Both the position numbers and the translations under genes were made by a program. DNA of 64,000 bases from Bacillota bacterium. Its GTDB lineage: Bacteria > Bacillota > UBA4882 > UBA8346. This document shows positions 33,470 through 41,828 of this stretch, one piece after another. Each line of letters opens with the position of its first letter. The stretch's first letter is position 1. The notes under the pieces were generated by a model. The model saw only the letters and a list, made by a program, of their open reading frames with translations, ran no database searches and had not been told where the DNA came from. The DNA lies in the NCBI GenBank assembly GCA_023392595.1, contig JAEVYU010000047.1, positions 1-64,000 on the forward strand, given 5' to 3'.

Positions 33470-34696
33470 ATGAAATTAACTGCGAATAGGCTGTGCAATT
33501 CAGTAATTACCAAGGTAGACCTCGTGGACGAAGGCGCCAACCAAGGCGCGGCCATTAAACTCTTTAAACGACGGGATGATGGCCAGACCTTGGGCGATCA
33601 GAAAGGGGGGAGCCAATTGACATTTATCGAAAAGATCGGAAAAGCGTTCGGTGAGGCGATGCGGTCCGTCTTTGGGGACCAAGTTGGCGCGGATGACATT
33701 GCCAAAGCCGCGGTCATGTTCGACCAGGCGCAAAAGCAGACCAAAGTGACATCACTTTTCGACCGTAATTGGTGGGACTACACCGCCGCGCTCCGGAAGT
33801 CCATCGAAAGCATCCTGACCGATGATGCAGTTGACGAAAAAGAGGCTAAGGTAAAACAAAGCCTTGATGAGTTCTCCGCGGCTCTGGTCGGTCTCCTGTT
33901 TGATACTGATTTCCAGGAGGAGATCGAGAAGGCCGGCCGGAAAATCGCGGCGGAACGTCTCTCGCGCATGAAGGATATGCATCAATCGCTGGCCCAGATC
34001 ATTGCCGAGGCTGAAGCCGAGGACCCGGATAAACCGGACGACAAAGGCGTAAATAAGGGACGGGGAACAGCCGCGGACCCACAAACTACAAAGGAGGAAT
34101 TCGATACCATGAAAATCGACAAGAGCAAGATGACCCCCGAGGAAAGAGCGCAATTCGAAGCGTTGGAAAAGAAGTACGGCGCCGCAGATGAGGGTGGTGG
34201 AGCTGGCCCCGGCGCGGGAGCTCCTGCAACAACCCAAACCGCTCAAACCACACAGGTCAATGATGCCGTTACCAAGGCGCTGGAGACTGCCAATACCACC
34301 ATCGAAAAGTTATCCAAACGCCTCGATGAAATGCAGGATTCTGCGGACATGAAAGAGATTACCGCAGTGGCCAAAAAGTATGAGATTTGCGGGGAGAAGC
34401 CCGAAGAGCTTGCCAAAACTCTACAAGCTCTTAAAAAGTCCGGCAACCAAGCGGCTTATGATGCCATGATCGCTACTCTGGATAAAACGGCCACCTTGGT
34501 CGAAAAGAGCGGTTTGTTTAATGAACTCGGCAGCAACGGCAATGGCGCCGGAAGCACCGGGGATGCCTGGGGGCAGATCGTTGCCAAGGCCCAGGAAATT
34601 CGCAAGTCCAAACCGGAACTGAGCGAGCCGGCGGCCATCGACATGGCATGCCAGCAACACCCGGAGCTCGTGGCGGAGTACGAGCAAGGGCGGTAA
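33470..34696 (+). CDS. scaffold-type head protein with XkdF-like N-terminus
   Basis: 408 residues from ATG 33470, 11 bases after AGGAGG. The first 30 residues (SVITKVDLVDEGANQGAAIK) match a segment normally found at the C-terminus of XkdF-like proteases. The remainder is highly charged, helical and Glu/Lys-rich, with a low-complexity GGGAGPGAGAP linker near residue 245 and helices after it, typical of scaffolding proteins. An internal start at 34109 would give a separate shorter scaffold. It lies before the decoration and capsid genes. Confidence 0.7.
   Translation: MKLTANRLCNSVITKVDLVDEGANQGAAIKLFKRRDDGQTLGDQKGGSQLTFIEKIGKAFGEAMRSVFGDQVGADDIAKAAVMFDQAQKQTKVTSLFDRNWWDYTAALRKSIESILTDDAVDEKEAKVKQSLDEFSAALVGLLFDTDFQEEIEKAGRKIAAERLSRMKDMHQSLAQIIAEAEAEDPDKPDDKGVNKGRGTAADPQTTKEEFDTMKIDKSKMTPEERAQFEALEKKYGAADEGGGAGPGAGAPATTQTAQTTQVNDAVTKALETANTTIEKLSKRLDEMQDSADMKEITAVAKKYEICGEKPEELAKTLQALKKSGNQAAYDAMIATLDKTATLVEKSGLFNELGSNGNGAGSTGDAWGQIVAKAQEIRKSKPELSEPAAIDMACQQHPELVAEYEQGR
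34109..34696 (+). CDS. nested in-frame scaffold protein
   Basis: An internal ATG at 34109 is preceded by a perfect AAGGAGG (34091-34097), 11 bases upstream, inside the longer scaffold gene. Translation from it would give a 195-residue protein beginning MKIDKSKMTPEERAQFEAL, the soluble helical part of the parent. Nested scaffold genes are known, for example Nu3 inside the lambda C gene. The placement of a consensus ribosome binding site at a domain boundary supports real use. Confidence 0.6.
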   Translation: MKIDKSKMTPEERAQFEALEKKYGAADEGGGAGPGAGAPATTQTAQTTQVNDAVTKALETANTTIEKLSKRLDEMQDSADMKEITAVAKKYEICGEKPEELAKTLQALKKSGNQAAYDAMIATLDKTATLVEKSGLFNELGSNGNGAGSTGDAWGQIVAKAQEIRKSKPELSEPAAIDMACQQHPELVAEYEQGR

Positions 34697-34737
34697 TCCA
34701 AACGGTAATCAAAAATACGAAAGAGAGGGTTTTATCT

Positions 34738-35127
34738 ATGGGAAAAACAACTATCCCTGGTAGCAATGATATTTACGCAACCAAACCGGCCGGCGCGGAT
34801 CTGACCGATAAGGAAGGGCTTAACATTAAAGTGAGCAACGGGACGGTTGTCCTCTGCAGCACTGCCGGTGAAATCCCCGACGGCATTCTCGTGGCCGGAG
34901 GTAAGCAAAACGAAAATGTGACCTATCAAATCAAGGGTCAAACCAAAATGGTGGCAAGCGTCAACTCCATTAAAGCTGGAAATCTGCTGAGCACCACGAA
35001 CGCCGGAAAGGGAAAAGCCGCAGCTGCGGCCGAGTTCATGTTTGCGCGGGCATTGGAGGATGCAAACAGTGACGGTCACCGAATTCTGGTCGATATCGTC
35101 AATGCGGGCTTTAAGCCGGCTGGATGA
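34738..35127 (+). CDS. capsid decoration-like protein
   Basis: 129 residues from ATG 34738 behind GAGAGGG. A Gly/Val-rich beta protein (LNIKVSNGTVVLCSTAGEIP, then GKQNENVTYQIKGQTKMVAS) that resembles small head decoration or stabilisation proteins encoded immediately before the major capsid gene in PBSX- and HK97-like phages. Position is the stronger evidence. Confidence 0.65.
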   Translation: MGKTTIPGSNDIYATKPAGADLTDKEGLNIKVSNGTVVLCSTAGEIPDGILVAGGKQNENVTYQIKGQTKMVASVNSIKAGNLLSTTNAGKGKAAAAAEFMFARALEDANSDGHRILVDIVNAGFKPAG

Positions 35128-35170
35128 TGTCACGGTTTTAGAAAATTAATTACGTCAGGAGGATTTTAAA

Positions 35171-36196
35171 ATGCCCAAAATCAACAACAACGCCCAAATC
35201 CAGTCCCGAATCTTAAAAGGATGGAAGCCAAATTTGTACCTCACGAACATTGGTATAGCGTTTTTTCAAACGCTTCCCTTCGTGGCACGTGAGCTGTTTC
35301 CCATTGTTCCGGTTCAGTTGCAGTCGAGCTTTTATTACAAGTTCGACAAAGGCGATCTCGCCAGGCGTCAAATGAAAGACAAACCGCAGTTCGGGAAAGT
35401 CTCACCGGCGCAGATGGGTCAAACCGATGATTCTTATGCCACGAAGGTGAAACAGATCATCACTGGTATTGACCAAATCGCCACTTTGAATTATCAACGT
35501 TCCGGAGCTGCTGGGGTCGCCGATCCGCGGCGTGCGCGCACTCAATTTGTAACCGAGCAAATGAACATCGAGCTCGATTGTAACTTTGCCGACAAGTTTT
35601 TCAAGGCGGATGTGTGGAACAACCAGTATGCCGGGGTGGCAAGTAATCCCAGTGCAAGCCAATTCTTGCGATTCTCCGATGCCGCCAGCGATCCGATTAA
35701 GGTAATCGACGAACTTCTCACCGACGGCAAACGCCGGGCTCGTCGGAAATTCAACAAACTTGGGCTTGGCGCCGATGTTTTCAACGCCTTGAAAAATCAT
35801 CCGGATATCCTTGCCCGTGTTAGTTACGGTGGCAGCACGGCCAACCCGGCAACGGTCAACGAGAATGTTCTGGCGCAACTGTTTGGCCTGCAAAGAGTTG
35901 TTGTGCTGGAAAGCACTTACAACAAGGCCGGAGACGGCGAAACCGAAGACATGGATTTTATCTGCGATCCGAAAGGCATGCTGCTGTGCTTTGTTCCGGA
36001 TGCGCCATCCATTGATGTACCAAGCGCCGGGTATACTTTTGCTTGGGATATGCTCGGTGACGGCAACTGGATGGCTGTTGACCAATTCGAGGGCGAGGGC
36101 GGGACCCACTCCGAATACATCGAGGGCTTGATTTCCACGGACATGAAGAAGGTCTCCGATGACTGCGCGGTATATCTTAAGGATGCGGTGGCCTAA
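35171..36196 (+). CDS. major capsid protein
   Basis: 341 residues, ATG 35171 behind AGGAGG. It follows the scaffold and decoration genes and has HK97-type capsid features of the XkdG group: an N-terminal FPIVPVQLQSSFYYKFDKGD arm, a KVKQIITGIDQIATLN segment, and a C-terminal domain with YTFAWDMLGDGNWMAVDQF. No long N-terminal delta domain, which fits a separate scaffold. Confidence 0.88.
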   Translation: MPKINNNAQIQSRILKGWKPNLYLTNIGIAFFQTLPFVARELFPIVPVQLQSSFYYKFDKGDLARRQMKDKPQFGKVSPAQMGQTDDSYATKVKQIITGIDQIATLNYQRSGAAGVADPRRARTQFVTEQMNIELDCNFADKFFKADVWNNQYAGVASNPSASQFLRFSDAASDPIKVIDELLTDGKRRARRKFNKLGLGADVFNALKNHPDILARVSYGGSTANPATVNENVLAQLFGLQRVVVLESTYNKAGDGETEDMDFICDPKGMLLCFVPDAPSIDVPSAGYTFAWDMLGDGNWMAVDQFEGEGGTHSEYIEGLISTDMKKVSDDCAVYLKDAVA

Positions 36197-36216
36197 TCGA
36201 TAAGGAGGCAAAATCC

Positions 36217-36795
36217 ATGTATGTAGCAATGCGAAATATACCGGCGTTAAACGGGGTCACCTATAAACAGGGCGACCCCGTACCTGTCTCTGCTGCATCG
36301 GAACGAATTATTAAGAGTCTGGTCGGCAGGGGAATTCTCAAGGCAACATCGGGTTCCGCCGGTGACCCGATAGTGCAAACGGTACCTGCGGAGATCACCG
36401 TCGATGTTCCTACCCAAGAAGGGGGAACGGTTCAAATCGTGATTACCGGAGACGCCGCGCAAAGCATTTTAAACCAGCTGGCGCTACAAGGATTTTTAAC
36501 CGCTCAAGATGGGCGGCTTTCCTTTGGATACCAGCTGCGAATCCCCATCGTGTTGAAGATGTCGGACGATCAACCGCAAGAATTTGTATTAACCGGTGAT
36601 CAAACGCAGCTGGTTTTCGCACTACTCCAAACACAAATCAAGGAGATGGGGGAAGCGGTATCGAAGGTCGATGACCTGACCGTCCTGGCAGTGGCTGATG
36701 CAGTGGATATCCGCAAATCAGCGAAACCCATGTATGCAGACCAGGCGAAGAAGCTGCTGCCAAGACCCCCTGACGGAGAGGGCGGTGGCGCCTAA
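36217..36795 (+). CDS. hypothetical head-region protein
   Basis: 192 residues from ATG 36217. It starts with a segment common in phage proteins downstream of the capsid (GVTYKQGDPVPVSAASERIIKS, broken here by helices), then a beta-rich middle with two similar stretches (VQIVITGDAAQSILNQLALQ and QEFVLTGDQTQLVFALLQTQ), indicating an internal duplication. A head-closure or fibre role is possible; I do not recognise the family. Confidence 0.6.
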   Translation: MYVAMRNIPALNGVTYKQGDPVPVSAASERIIKSLVGRGILKATSGSAGDPIVQTVPAEITVDVPTQEGGTVQIVITGDAAQSILNQLALQGFLTAQDGRLSFGYQLRIPIVLKMSDDQPQEFVLTGDQTQLVFALLQTQIKEMGEAVSKVDDLTVLAVADAVDIRKSAKPMYADQAKKLLPRPPDGEGGGA

Positions 36796-37181
36796 TGCCA
36801 ACGTATACTTACGACCCTACCAAAATCGGGGCGCCGGGGGTCGACAAGATGCGGTTCGAACTTGGCGACACCATGGTTGACAACGGCGGGGAAAACGCGG
36901 CAATCTGCGATGAGGAGATTGCCGCGATGATCACCGCCTTTCCGAATTGGGCCATGGCCAAGATGAAAATCGCGGAATCCATCTACCGGCGCTTTTCCTA
37001 CGAAGTGACGTTTAGCGTGACCGGGATGCGGATGGATTTGCAGCAACGGGCGGAGCACTGGAAGACCATCTACGAGGATTTGCAAAAGAAATGCGCAGGT
37101 AGTTCATCGCCGGCGGCTCCATCTGTGTCCGGCCAAGCGTATTTCTACACGGGCATGATGGACAACCCGGCAGGCAGGTGA
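36795..37181 (+). CDS. head-tail connector protein
   Basis: 128 residues, starting in TAATG overlap with the preceding stop. The segment MRFELGDTMVDNGGENAAIC, then CDEEIAAMITAF and RAEHWKTIYEDLQKK, is the pattern of gp6/XkdH-like adaptor proteins that bind the portal: a helical bundle opening with RFxLGDT. Normal length for the family. Confidence 0.75.
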   Translation: MPTYTYDPTKIGAPGVDKMRFELGDTMVDNGGENAAICDEEIAAMITAFPNWAMAKMKIAESIYRRFSYEVTFSVTGMRMDLQQRAEHWKTIYEDLQKKCAGSSSPAAPSVSGQAYFYTGMMDNPAGR

Positions 37182-37567
37182 TGGGAATGCAACGCTTTAG
37201 CATGCCGCAGATGTACCTGCGACCTGGACAGATATTTTTGTGGTTCACAGTGGAGCATTTACAAAGCGCCCTTAATTCCCGGGGCAGAGAGGTTAAATCC
37301 TGGGAAGCGGCAATTCCGCCGGCCCGGTTTCAAGGGACGAAGGCTGCTGCGAGCCAGGATGATACAGACCGGTATAAACAGGCGCAGCATCCTATTTCCC
37401 ATACCATTGCCGCCCCTGGACCGGCGCTGGCCGTTGCCGGAGACCGGTTGAAAACAGACAATGGCAGTAAGCCTCTTTATATACAGGGCGTGGAAAACCC
37501 AGGGGGATTGAATTTATGGACGGTTTACCAGTGTGAAGAACGGCTTGATGAACGGAGTGACGACTAA
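37181..37567 (+). CDS. head closure (stopper) protein
   Basis: 128 residues from ATG 37181 (GTG 37178 and ATG 37187 also in frame). Beta-rich with LQSALNSRGREVKSWEAAIP, reminiscent of SPP1 gp16/XkdI-like stoppers. The position between adaptor and tail-completion genes supports this more than sequence does. Confidence 0.55.
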   Translation: MGMQRFSMPQMYLRPGQIFLWFTVEHLQSALNSRGREVKSWEAAIPPARFQGTKAAASQDDTDRYKQAQHPISHTIAAPGPALAVAGDRLKTDNGSKPLYIQGVENPGGLNLWTVYQCEERLDERSDD

Positions 37568-38055
37568 TGATCATTATTCCCCAAATCGCGGCCGACGTTG
37601 TGACGCAGGTGACGACCGAAGCCAAAAGCCGGGCCTTCCGCGCGTCAAATCTCCTGAGAAATGCGGAACTGCAGGTTCTGGCGGGGCAGCGCTCTGGCAA
37701 GGTCTATAAGGTTCCATTTACCGGCCCAGGACAACGAGTCAAAAAGAATGGAAAGATCGTGCGCAAGAAAGGGCGCTTTTACACAGCTTCCGCTCCGGGG
37801 GAGTCGCCGGCAGCCCGGACCGGGACGTTAAGACGCTCCTGGCTGCAACGGCCATATGCGACGAATACGCCAAAAGGGGTCATTATCCAGGCGTCAATCG
37901 TGAGCCAAATCCGGCTGAAGACCGGCCGAACGCTGGCGGATACTCTGGAAAATGGCGCTCCAAACCTAAAACCACGTCCCTTCCGGAAGAAAACACAGAA
38001 GATGGCCATGACCAATATCATCAAAGTATATCGCCAAAAGTACACGCTGAAATAA
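37567..38055 (+). CDS. tail completion protein, HK97 gp10-like
   Basis: 162 residues; ATG overlaps the previous stop (TAATG). The pattern AELQVLAGQRSGKVYKV, the Arg/Lys-rich middle and APGESPAARTGTLRRSW is diagnostic of HK97 gp10-like neck proteins, with the LENGAPNLKPRPF segment near the end. Confidence 0.85.
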   Translation: MIIIPQIAADVVTQVTTEAKSRAFRASNLLRNAELQVLAGQRSGKVYKVPFTGPGQRVKKNGKIVRKKGRFYTASAPGESPAARTGTLRRSWLQRPYATNTPKGVIIQASIVSQIRLKTGRTLADTLENGAPNLKPRPFRKKTQKMAMTNIIKVYRQKYTLK

Positions 38056-38074
38056 TCCGGGAGGTTAAAAGTGA

Positions 38075-39016
38075 ATGGCAACGCTCGAAGAATTGTTATG
38101 CCAAGCGCTTGCCGGTGATCCCGCAGTTGCCGGCAATCTTGCCAAATATAACTTGGCGCCGGCTATCTTCGAAAAACAAGCGCCAAGCGACAGCAGCCCC
38201 GGATGGGGTGGCAAGAACCAATATCCGCGCATCCAGTATGCCGTCATGTACCAAGATGATCCCGAGCGGAAGGTCAGTGGAATGGCCACCTTTGACATCT
38301 TGACCTTATTGGAAGGCCAGGAAGGACCCGAGGACATTGAAACGGGAGTCAAAGGGGTACTCGATGGCTCATTCTTTGAGACATCGAATCTTGGCACAAT
38401 TGCGGTCCGTTGGCAACGATCCGACGCATATGATCAAATCAATGAACGGGGGTCTACGGTTGACGATAGGGTGGCCGGGATGGATGTCATTTGCGATCTC
38501 ATGGCGTTCCCGGGGCAGACCGTAACGACGGAACTAAACCCGAAACCGGATCCAATCGCCGGACTAATAGCCTGGACAAAGACGCTCCTTAGAAACAATG
38601 GGGCGTTTTTTATTGAAGGGGCACCGCAGGCTCAGCCTATCTGGAAACCGACTTCCGCTAAACCGGCCATCTATTGGAGATTCGTCCGGCAGAGCGTCCA
38701 CCAAGCATTACAGGCGGTGGTATGGTGGAATGTAACCTGCGCCTGTCATGTCATCGCGCCGCAGCCGGCGGACCGGATTCCGTATATCCGGAAGATCACC
38801 GAGGCGGTGGCCATGGCCGGGACCGTTCCGCTCCCGGATGGCTCGTACATGCTGTTGACTGGAAGTGTGGCAGCGGATTCAAACAACGATCCCCTGTCCG
38901 TCGGTCAAATCACCATTACGGGGCGATACGGAGTGATACCGGTAGCGGAGCAGGCGCCCCCGTTAAACACCATTAAATTCAAATTCAAGAAGGGAGGACC
39001 AAGCAATGGTTATTAA
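38075..39016 (+). CDS. tail terminator-like protein, two domains
   Basis: 313 residues from ATG 38075. The N-terminal half (about 1-150) looks like a tail terminator domain (YPRIQYAVMYQDDPERK, then TFDILTLLEGQ). The C-terminal half (about 165-300) has a comparable length and beta-rich ending (GQITITGRYGVIPVAE). The family is usually about 130 residues, so this may be a fusion or an XkdJ-type variant. It overlaps the next gene by 11 bases. Confidence 0.55.
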   Translation: MATLEELLCQALAGDPAVAGNLAKYNLAPAIFEKQAPSDSSPGWGGKNQYPRIQYAVMYQDDPERKVSGMATFDILTLLEGQEGPEDIETGVKGVLDGSFFETSNLGTIAVRWQRSDAYDQINERGSTVDDRVAGMDVICDLMAFPGQTVTTELNPKPDPIAGLIAWTKTLLRNNGAFFIEGAPQAQPIWKPTSAKPAIYWRFVRQSVHQALQAVVWWNVTCACHVIAPQPADRIPYIRKITEAVAMAGTVPLPDGSYMLLTGSVAADSNNDPLSVGQITITGRYGVIPVAEQAPPLNTIKFKFKKGGPSNGY

Positions 39017-39233
39017 AGCTCAAACTGCAGGAGAACAACAGGCCGAGAAGCAGACTGCGAAAATCAGTGGGGCATTTAGTGCCGATGAACTGGCCGCCAA
39101 CGCCAAGCGGTTGTTTGATTGCAGCCCCGATATTGTGCGGGCTGCGTTAAAAATGAAACGCATCAGCGAATGCACCGTCGATGAGGCGAAAACGATTGTC
39201 GATGCATTCGCAAAAAAGGGGGTTAAGAAATGA
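39006..39233 (+). CDS. hypothetical small tail-region protein
   Basis: 75 residues from ATG 39006, with AGGGAGG upstream inside the preceding gene. Mostly helical (DELAANAKRLFDCSPDIVRA and CTVDEAKTIVDAFAKKG). Small helical proteins of this kind occur just before the sheath gene in PBSX-like phages; role unknown. It overlaps the sheath gene by ATGA. Confidence 0.6.
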   Translation: MVIKAQTAGEQQAEKQTAKISGAFSADELAANAKRLFDCSPDIVRAALKMKRISECTVDEAKTIVDAFAKKGVKK

Positions 39234-40651
39234 GTGGGACTTTTACAGCCGGAGAACAAAAAACCCGGCCGGGGTCTTATTTTCGCTACAAAAATTCTGG
39301 GCTCCCGGCATCGGTGGCCGTCACCAATGATGTGGTCGCTTGTGTCGTCCAATCCAACTGGGGGCCGCTCGGCAAGGTGGTGGAAATCGAACAGGACGAC
39401 CATATCTTTGGCAGCAGTGGCACCGCTGAGATTATTAACTTAATCCGCCAGCAGGGCGCCAGGTGCAAAGTGGTGCGGCTCGGAGATGGGGAAAGTGGTG
39501 TGGCGGGAACGATCACCCTCAAGGATACCACTGCCGAAGATGCGGTTGATGCTGTGAAGCTGACCGCCAAATATGTCGGCTCCCGGGACATCAGGGTGGC
39601 GCTGCGGGATTCTCTCAGTGATTCCACAAAACGGGAACTCCTCGTTTATGATGGGACCACTTTCAAAAAACGGATTCTCTTTGCGAAAGGGAATACCGGT
39701 GACGGCGAGCCGGCGGCTTTAACTGCGGCGGTCAATGCGGGGAATGATTGGTTGACCGCTACCAAATCGGCGGACGGTAATAAAACATTGGCGGCAGTTT
39801 CGGCTACCGCACTTACCGGCGGAGCAAATCCGACAATTACCACGACCGATTATTCTGCGGCCTTCGCGCTGATTGAAGCGGTCCAGTTCAATGTTATCTG
39901 CGTTGATACTGAAGATGTAGCCGTCCATGCTCTTGTGGATGTGTTTATCGACCGGATCTGGGATGACGGCAAATTGGGGTTATATGTCATTGGTGAACCA
40001 ACATCAATACCTTTCGATGATCGGTGCGAAAATTCGGCCGCTTACAATGATTTCAAAGGCCATTATTTGCTGAATGGCTACACCGACATCAGCGGAAACC
40101 TGTACGAAGGTTACAAGGCCGCGGCGATTATCGCTGGGTTGATAGCCGCAACGGGGAACGATCAGGGAATCACGCACGCGGTGATGTCCCGGGCCAAAGG
40201 AGTGAGCGAGGCCCTGACCAACTCGCAAATCATCAAGGCTATCAATAGTGGCGCCCTTATATTTACCGAAAATGCCCAAGGCCAAGTCCAAGTGGAATAT
40301 GGCGTGAATACTTTGGTCACTTTGGGCCCTGATGAAGATGCAGGTTGGAAGAAGATTCGGCGGGTCCGGACCCGGATTGAACTGATTAACCGGATTGATG
40401 CTCAGACTGAGCCCTTGGTTGGCAAGGTCAACAACGATCCCGACGGTCGCTCGACCTTCATCGCGACAGCACAACGGGAGATTAACTCTATGGCCGCTGA
40501 GGGGAAATTACTCACGGGAGGCGCGATTGCCATTGATCCCGATAATCCGCCGGCGGGCGACAGCTCCTGGTATGTCATCGCGGTTGATGATATCGACAGC
40601 GGTGAGAAATTCTATTTCACTTACAAATTCCGGTTCGCGCCGGAGTCGTAA
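39230..40651 (+). CDS. xkdK: contractile tail sheath protein
   Basis: 473 residues. XkdK-type sheath: the N-terminal RPGSYFRYKNSGLPASVAVTN segment, the VVQSNWGPLGKVVEI loop, insertion domain, and the C-terminal core with IRRVRTRIELINRID and NDPDGRSTFIATAQREINSM, which polymerises and contracts. It proves that the phage has a contractile (myovirus-type) tail. Confidence 0.93.
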   Translation: MSGTFTAGEQKTRPGSYFRYKNSGLPASVAVTNDVVACVVQSNWGPLGKVVEIEQDDHIFGSSGTAEIINLIRQQGARCKVVRLGDGESGVAGTITLKDTTAEDAVDAVKLTAKYVGSRDIRVALRDSLSDSTKRELLVYDGTTFKKRILFAKGNTGDGEPAALTAAVNAGNDWLTATKSADGNKTLAAVSATALTGGANPTITTTDYSAAFALIEAVQFNVICVDTEDVAVHALVDVFIDRIWDDGKLGLYVIGEPTSIPFDDRCENSAAYNDFKGHYLLNGYTDISGNLYEGYKAAAIIAGLIAATGNDQGITHAVMSRAKGVSEALTNSQIIKAINSGALIFTENAQGQVQVEYGVNTLVTLGPDEDAGWKKIRRVRTRIELINRIDAQTEPLVGKVNNDPDGRSTFIATAQREINSMAAEGKLLTGGAIAIDPDNPPAGDSSWYVIAVDDIDSGEKFYFTYKFRFAPES

Positions 40652-40673
40652 TGAGGGGAGGTAAAAATCGAAA

Positions 40674-41156
40674 ATGAATAAAACGCTTGATACAAGGAAG
40701 ATAATTCCCGGCCGCAACGGTTTTTTGTTTGATGACGCTGGTAATCAACTGGCGCAGGTTCCGAAGTTCCAAACGCAAATCGAGTATCAAAATTCCGATT
40801 ACCAGGCGGCCGGGAGCGCGATCGTCGCCGCGGTGCCGATGTCGTATCGGGTGACGCTTAATCTCACCGAAACGGTGGTTACCGACGTCGACCTGTTCAA
40901 AAAGATGATCGATGGATTGAAAGAAGGTAAGATGGATGCCTTCTTTGATTTCCAAGGAGCCGTTAAGAGCCCGGGTGGCGAAACCCAGCGTCTCATTTAT
41001 CGGGAATGCGTTCCGGATGGCTCCATCGACCTGCAAAACGTGCAAGTAGGGGAAATTATCGAGCGCGCATGGACATTCCGCGTTAACCAACCGCCGGATC
41101 TCCAAGAATGGCTGACGGGTGGCAGCTCTGGCCAGTCGAACCGAGGATACGTATAA
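40674..41156 (+). CDS. xkdM: tail tube protein
   Basis: 160 residues, ATG 40674. XkdM-like: MNKTLDTRKIIPGRNGFLFDDAG at the start (beta-hairpin), AAVPMSYRVTLNLTETVVTD in the middle, and QVGEIIERAWTFRV near the end. Forms the inner tube within the sheath. Standard size and gene order after the sheath. Confidence 0.92.
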   Translation: MNKTLDTRKIIPGRNGFLFDDAGNQLAQVPKFQTQIEYQNSDYQAAGSAIVAAVPMSYRVTLNLTETVVTDVDLFKKMIDGLKEGKMDAFFDFQGAVKSPGGETQRLIYRECVPDGSIDLQNVQVGEIIERAWTFRVNQPPDLQEWLTGGSSGQSNRGYV

Positions 41157-41181
41157 AATCATATGGAGGTAAAAGTTTGTA

Positions 41182-41667
41182 ATGAATAATGAGGGAGAAC
41201 AAGAAAAACTGACAGCCGAGGATTTACTCGCGAATGAGGGCGACCTCTTGGCCGGGCTGTTGGAAGCCGCCAAAGCAAAGACTACGGATACGGTGATTAT
41301 TACCTTGAAACGGGGAGACAAAGTATTTTTCCGGTTCCGTGTCCGTGGTATGGGCGAGGACGAAGCCAAAGACATTAAAGAGCGGAACAGCACATACAGG
41401 ACCAATTCCATTGGAATCAGGGTGCTAAAAGAGTTTAACGCTGTGCGATTCCGCAGTGAGACAATTTATCGGGCCACGGTGGAAGAAGACCGGGTACGCC
41501 TTTGGGATAACCGGGAAGCGCAACAAAAACTCAACGTTTTATCGGGAATCGACATGATCGATAAGGTTTTGTTGTACGGGGAAAAAGACGCCATATACGA
41601 CAAAATTCAATTAGTCAGCGGTTTCCGGGATGAAGATGAGGTGGAGGAAACCGTAAAAAACTCATAA
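41182..41667 (+). CDS. xkdN: tail assembly chaperone (XkdN-like)
   Basis: 161 residues from ATG 41182. Helical acidic protein with FRFRVRGMGEDEAKDIKERN and NVLSGIDMIDKVLLYGEKD, in the position of XkdN between tube and tape measure. A slippery heptamer A AAA AAC at its end allows a -1 frameshift into the 41-codon frame downstream, giving a longer form as for lambda G/GT. Both proteins chaperone the tape measure. Confidence 0.85.
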   Translation: MNNEGEQEKLTAEDLLANEGDLLAGLLEAAKAKTTDTVIITLKRGDKVFFRFRVRGMGEDEAKDIKERNSTYRTNSIGIRVLKEFNAVRFRSETIYRATVEEDRVRLWDNREAQQKLNVLSGIDMIDKVLLYGEKDAIYDKIQLVSGFRDEDEVEETVKNS

Positions 41668-41816
41668 ATGCCGGCGGACGGGCTTATCTGATGCAACAAA
41701 TATTTATCAGAACCGGGCGAACACCGGATGAGGTTTTAGAAAAACCCGCCGGTGTTCGTGCTTTTATTTTTGCTGCAATCCGCTGGCAACTTGAAAAAGA
41801 AAGCGAACAGAAGTGA
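41655..41816 (+). CDS. -1 frameshift extension of the tail chaperone
   Basis: A AAA AAC at 41655-41661 is read in the chaperone frame as GTA AAA AAC, the classic X XXY YYZ slip site. A -1 shift skips the TAA at 41665 and continues CTC ATA AAT ... through 41813, with stop TGA 41814-41816, adding about 51 residues (including QQIFIRTGRTPDEVLEKPAG). The extension also contains an ATG at 41691. The fusion would be about 211 residues. Frame, position and function match the conserved frameshift of phage tail chaperones. Confidence 0.8.
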   Translation, partial: KKLINAGGRAYLMQQIFIRTGRTPDEVLEKPAGVRAFIFAAIRWQLEKESEQK

Positions 41817-41828
41817 GGTGAGCTAAAA

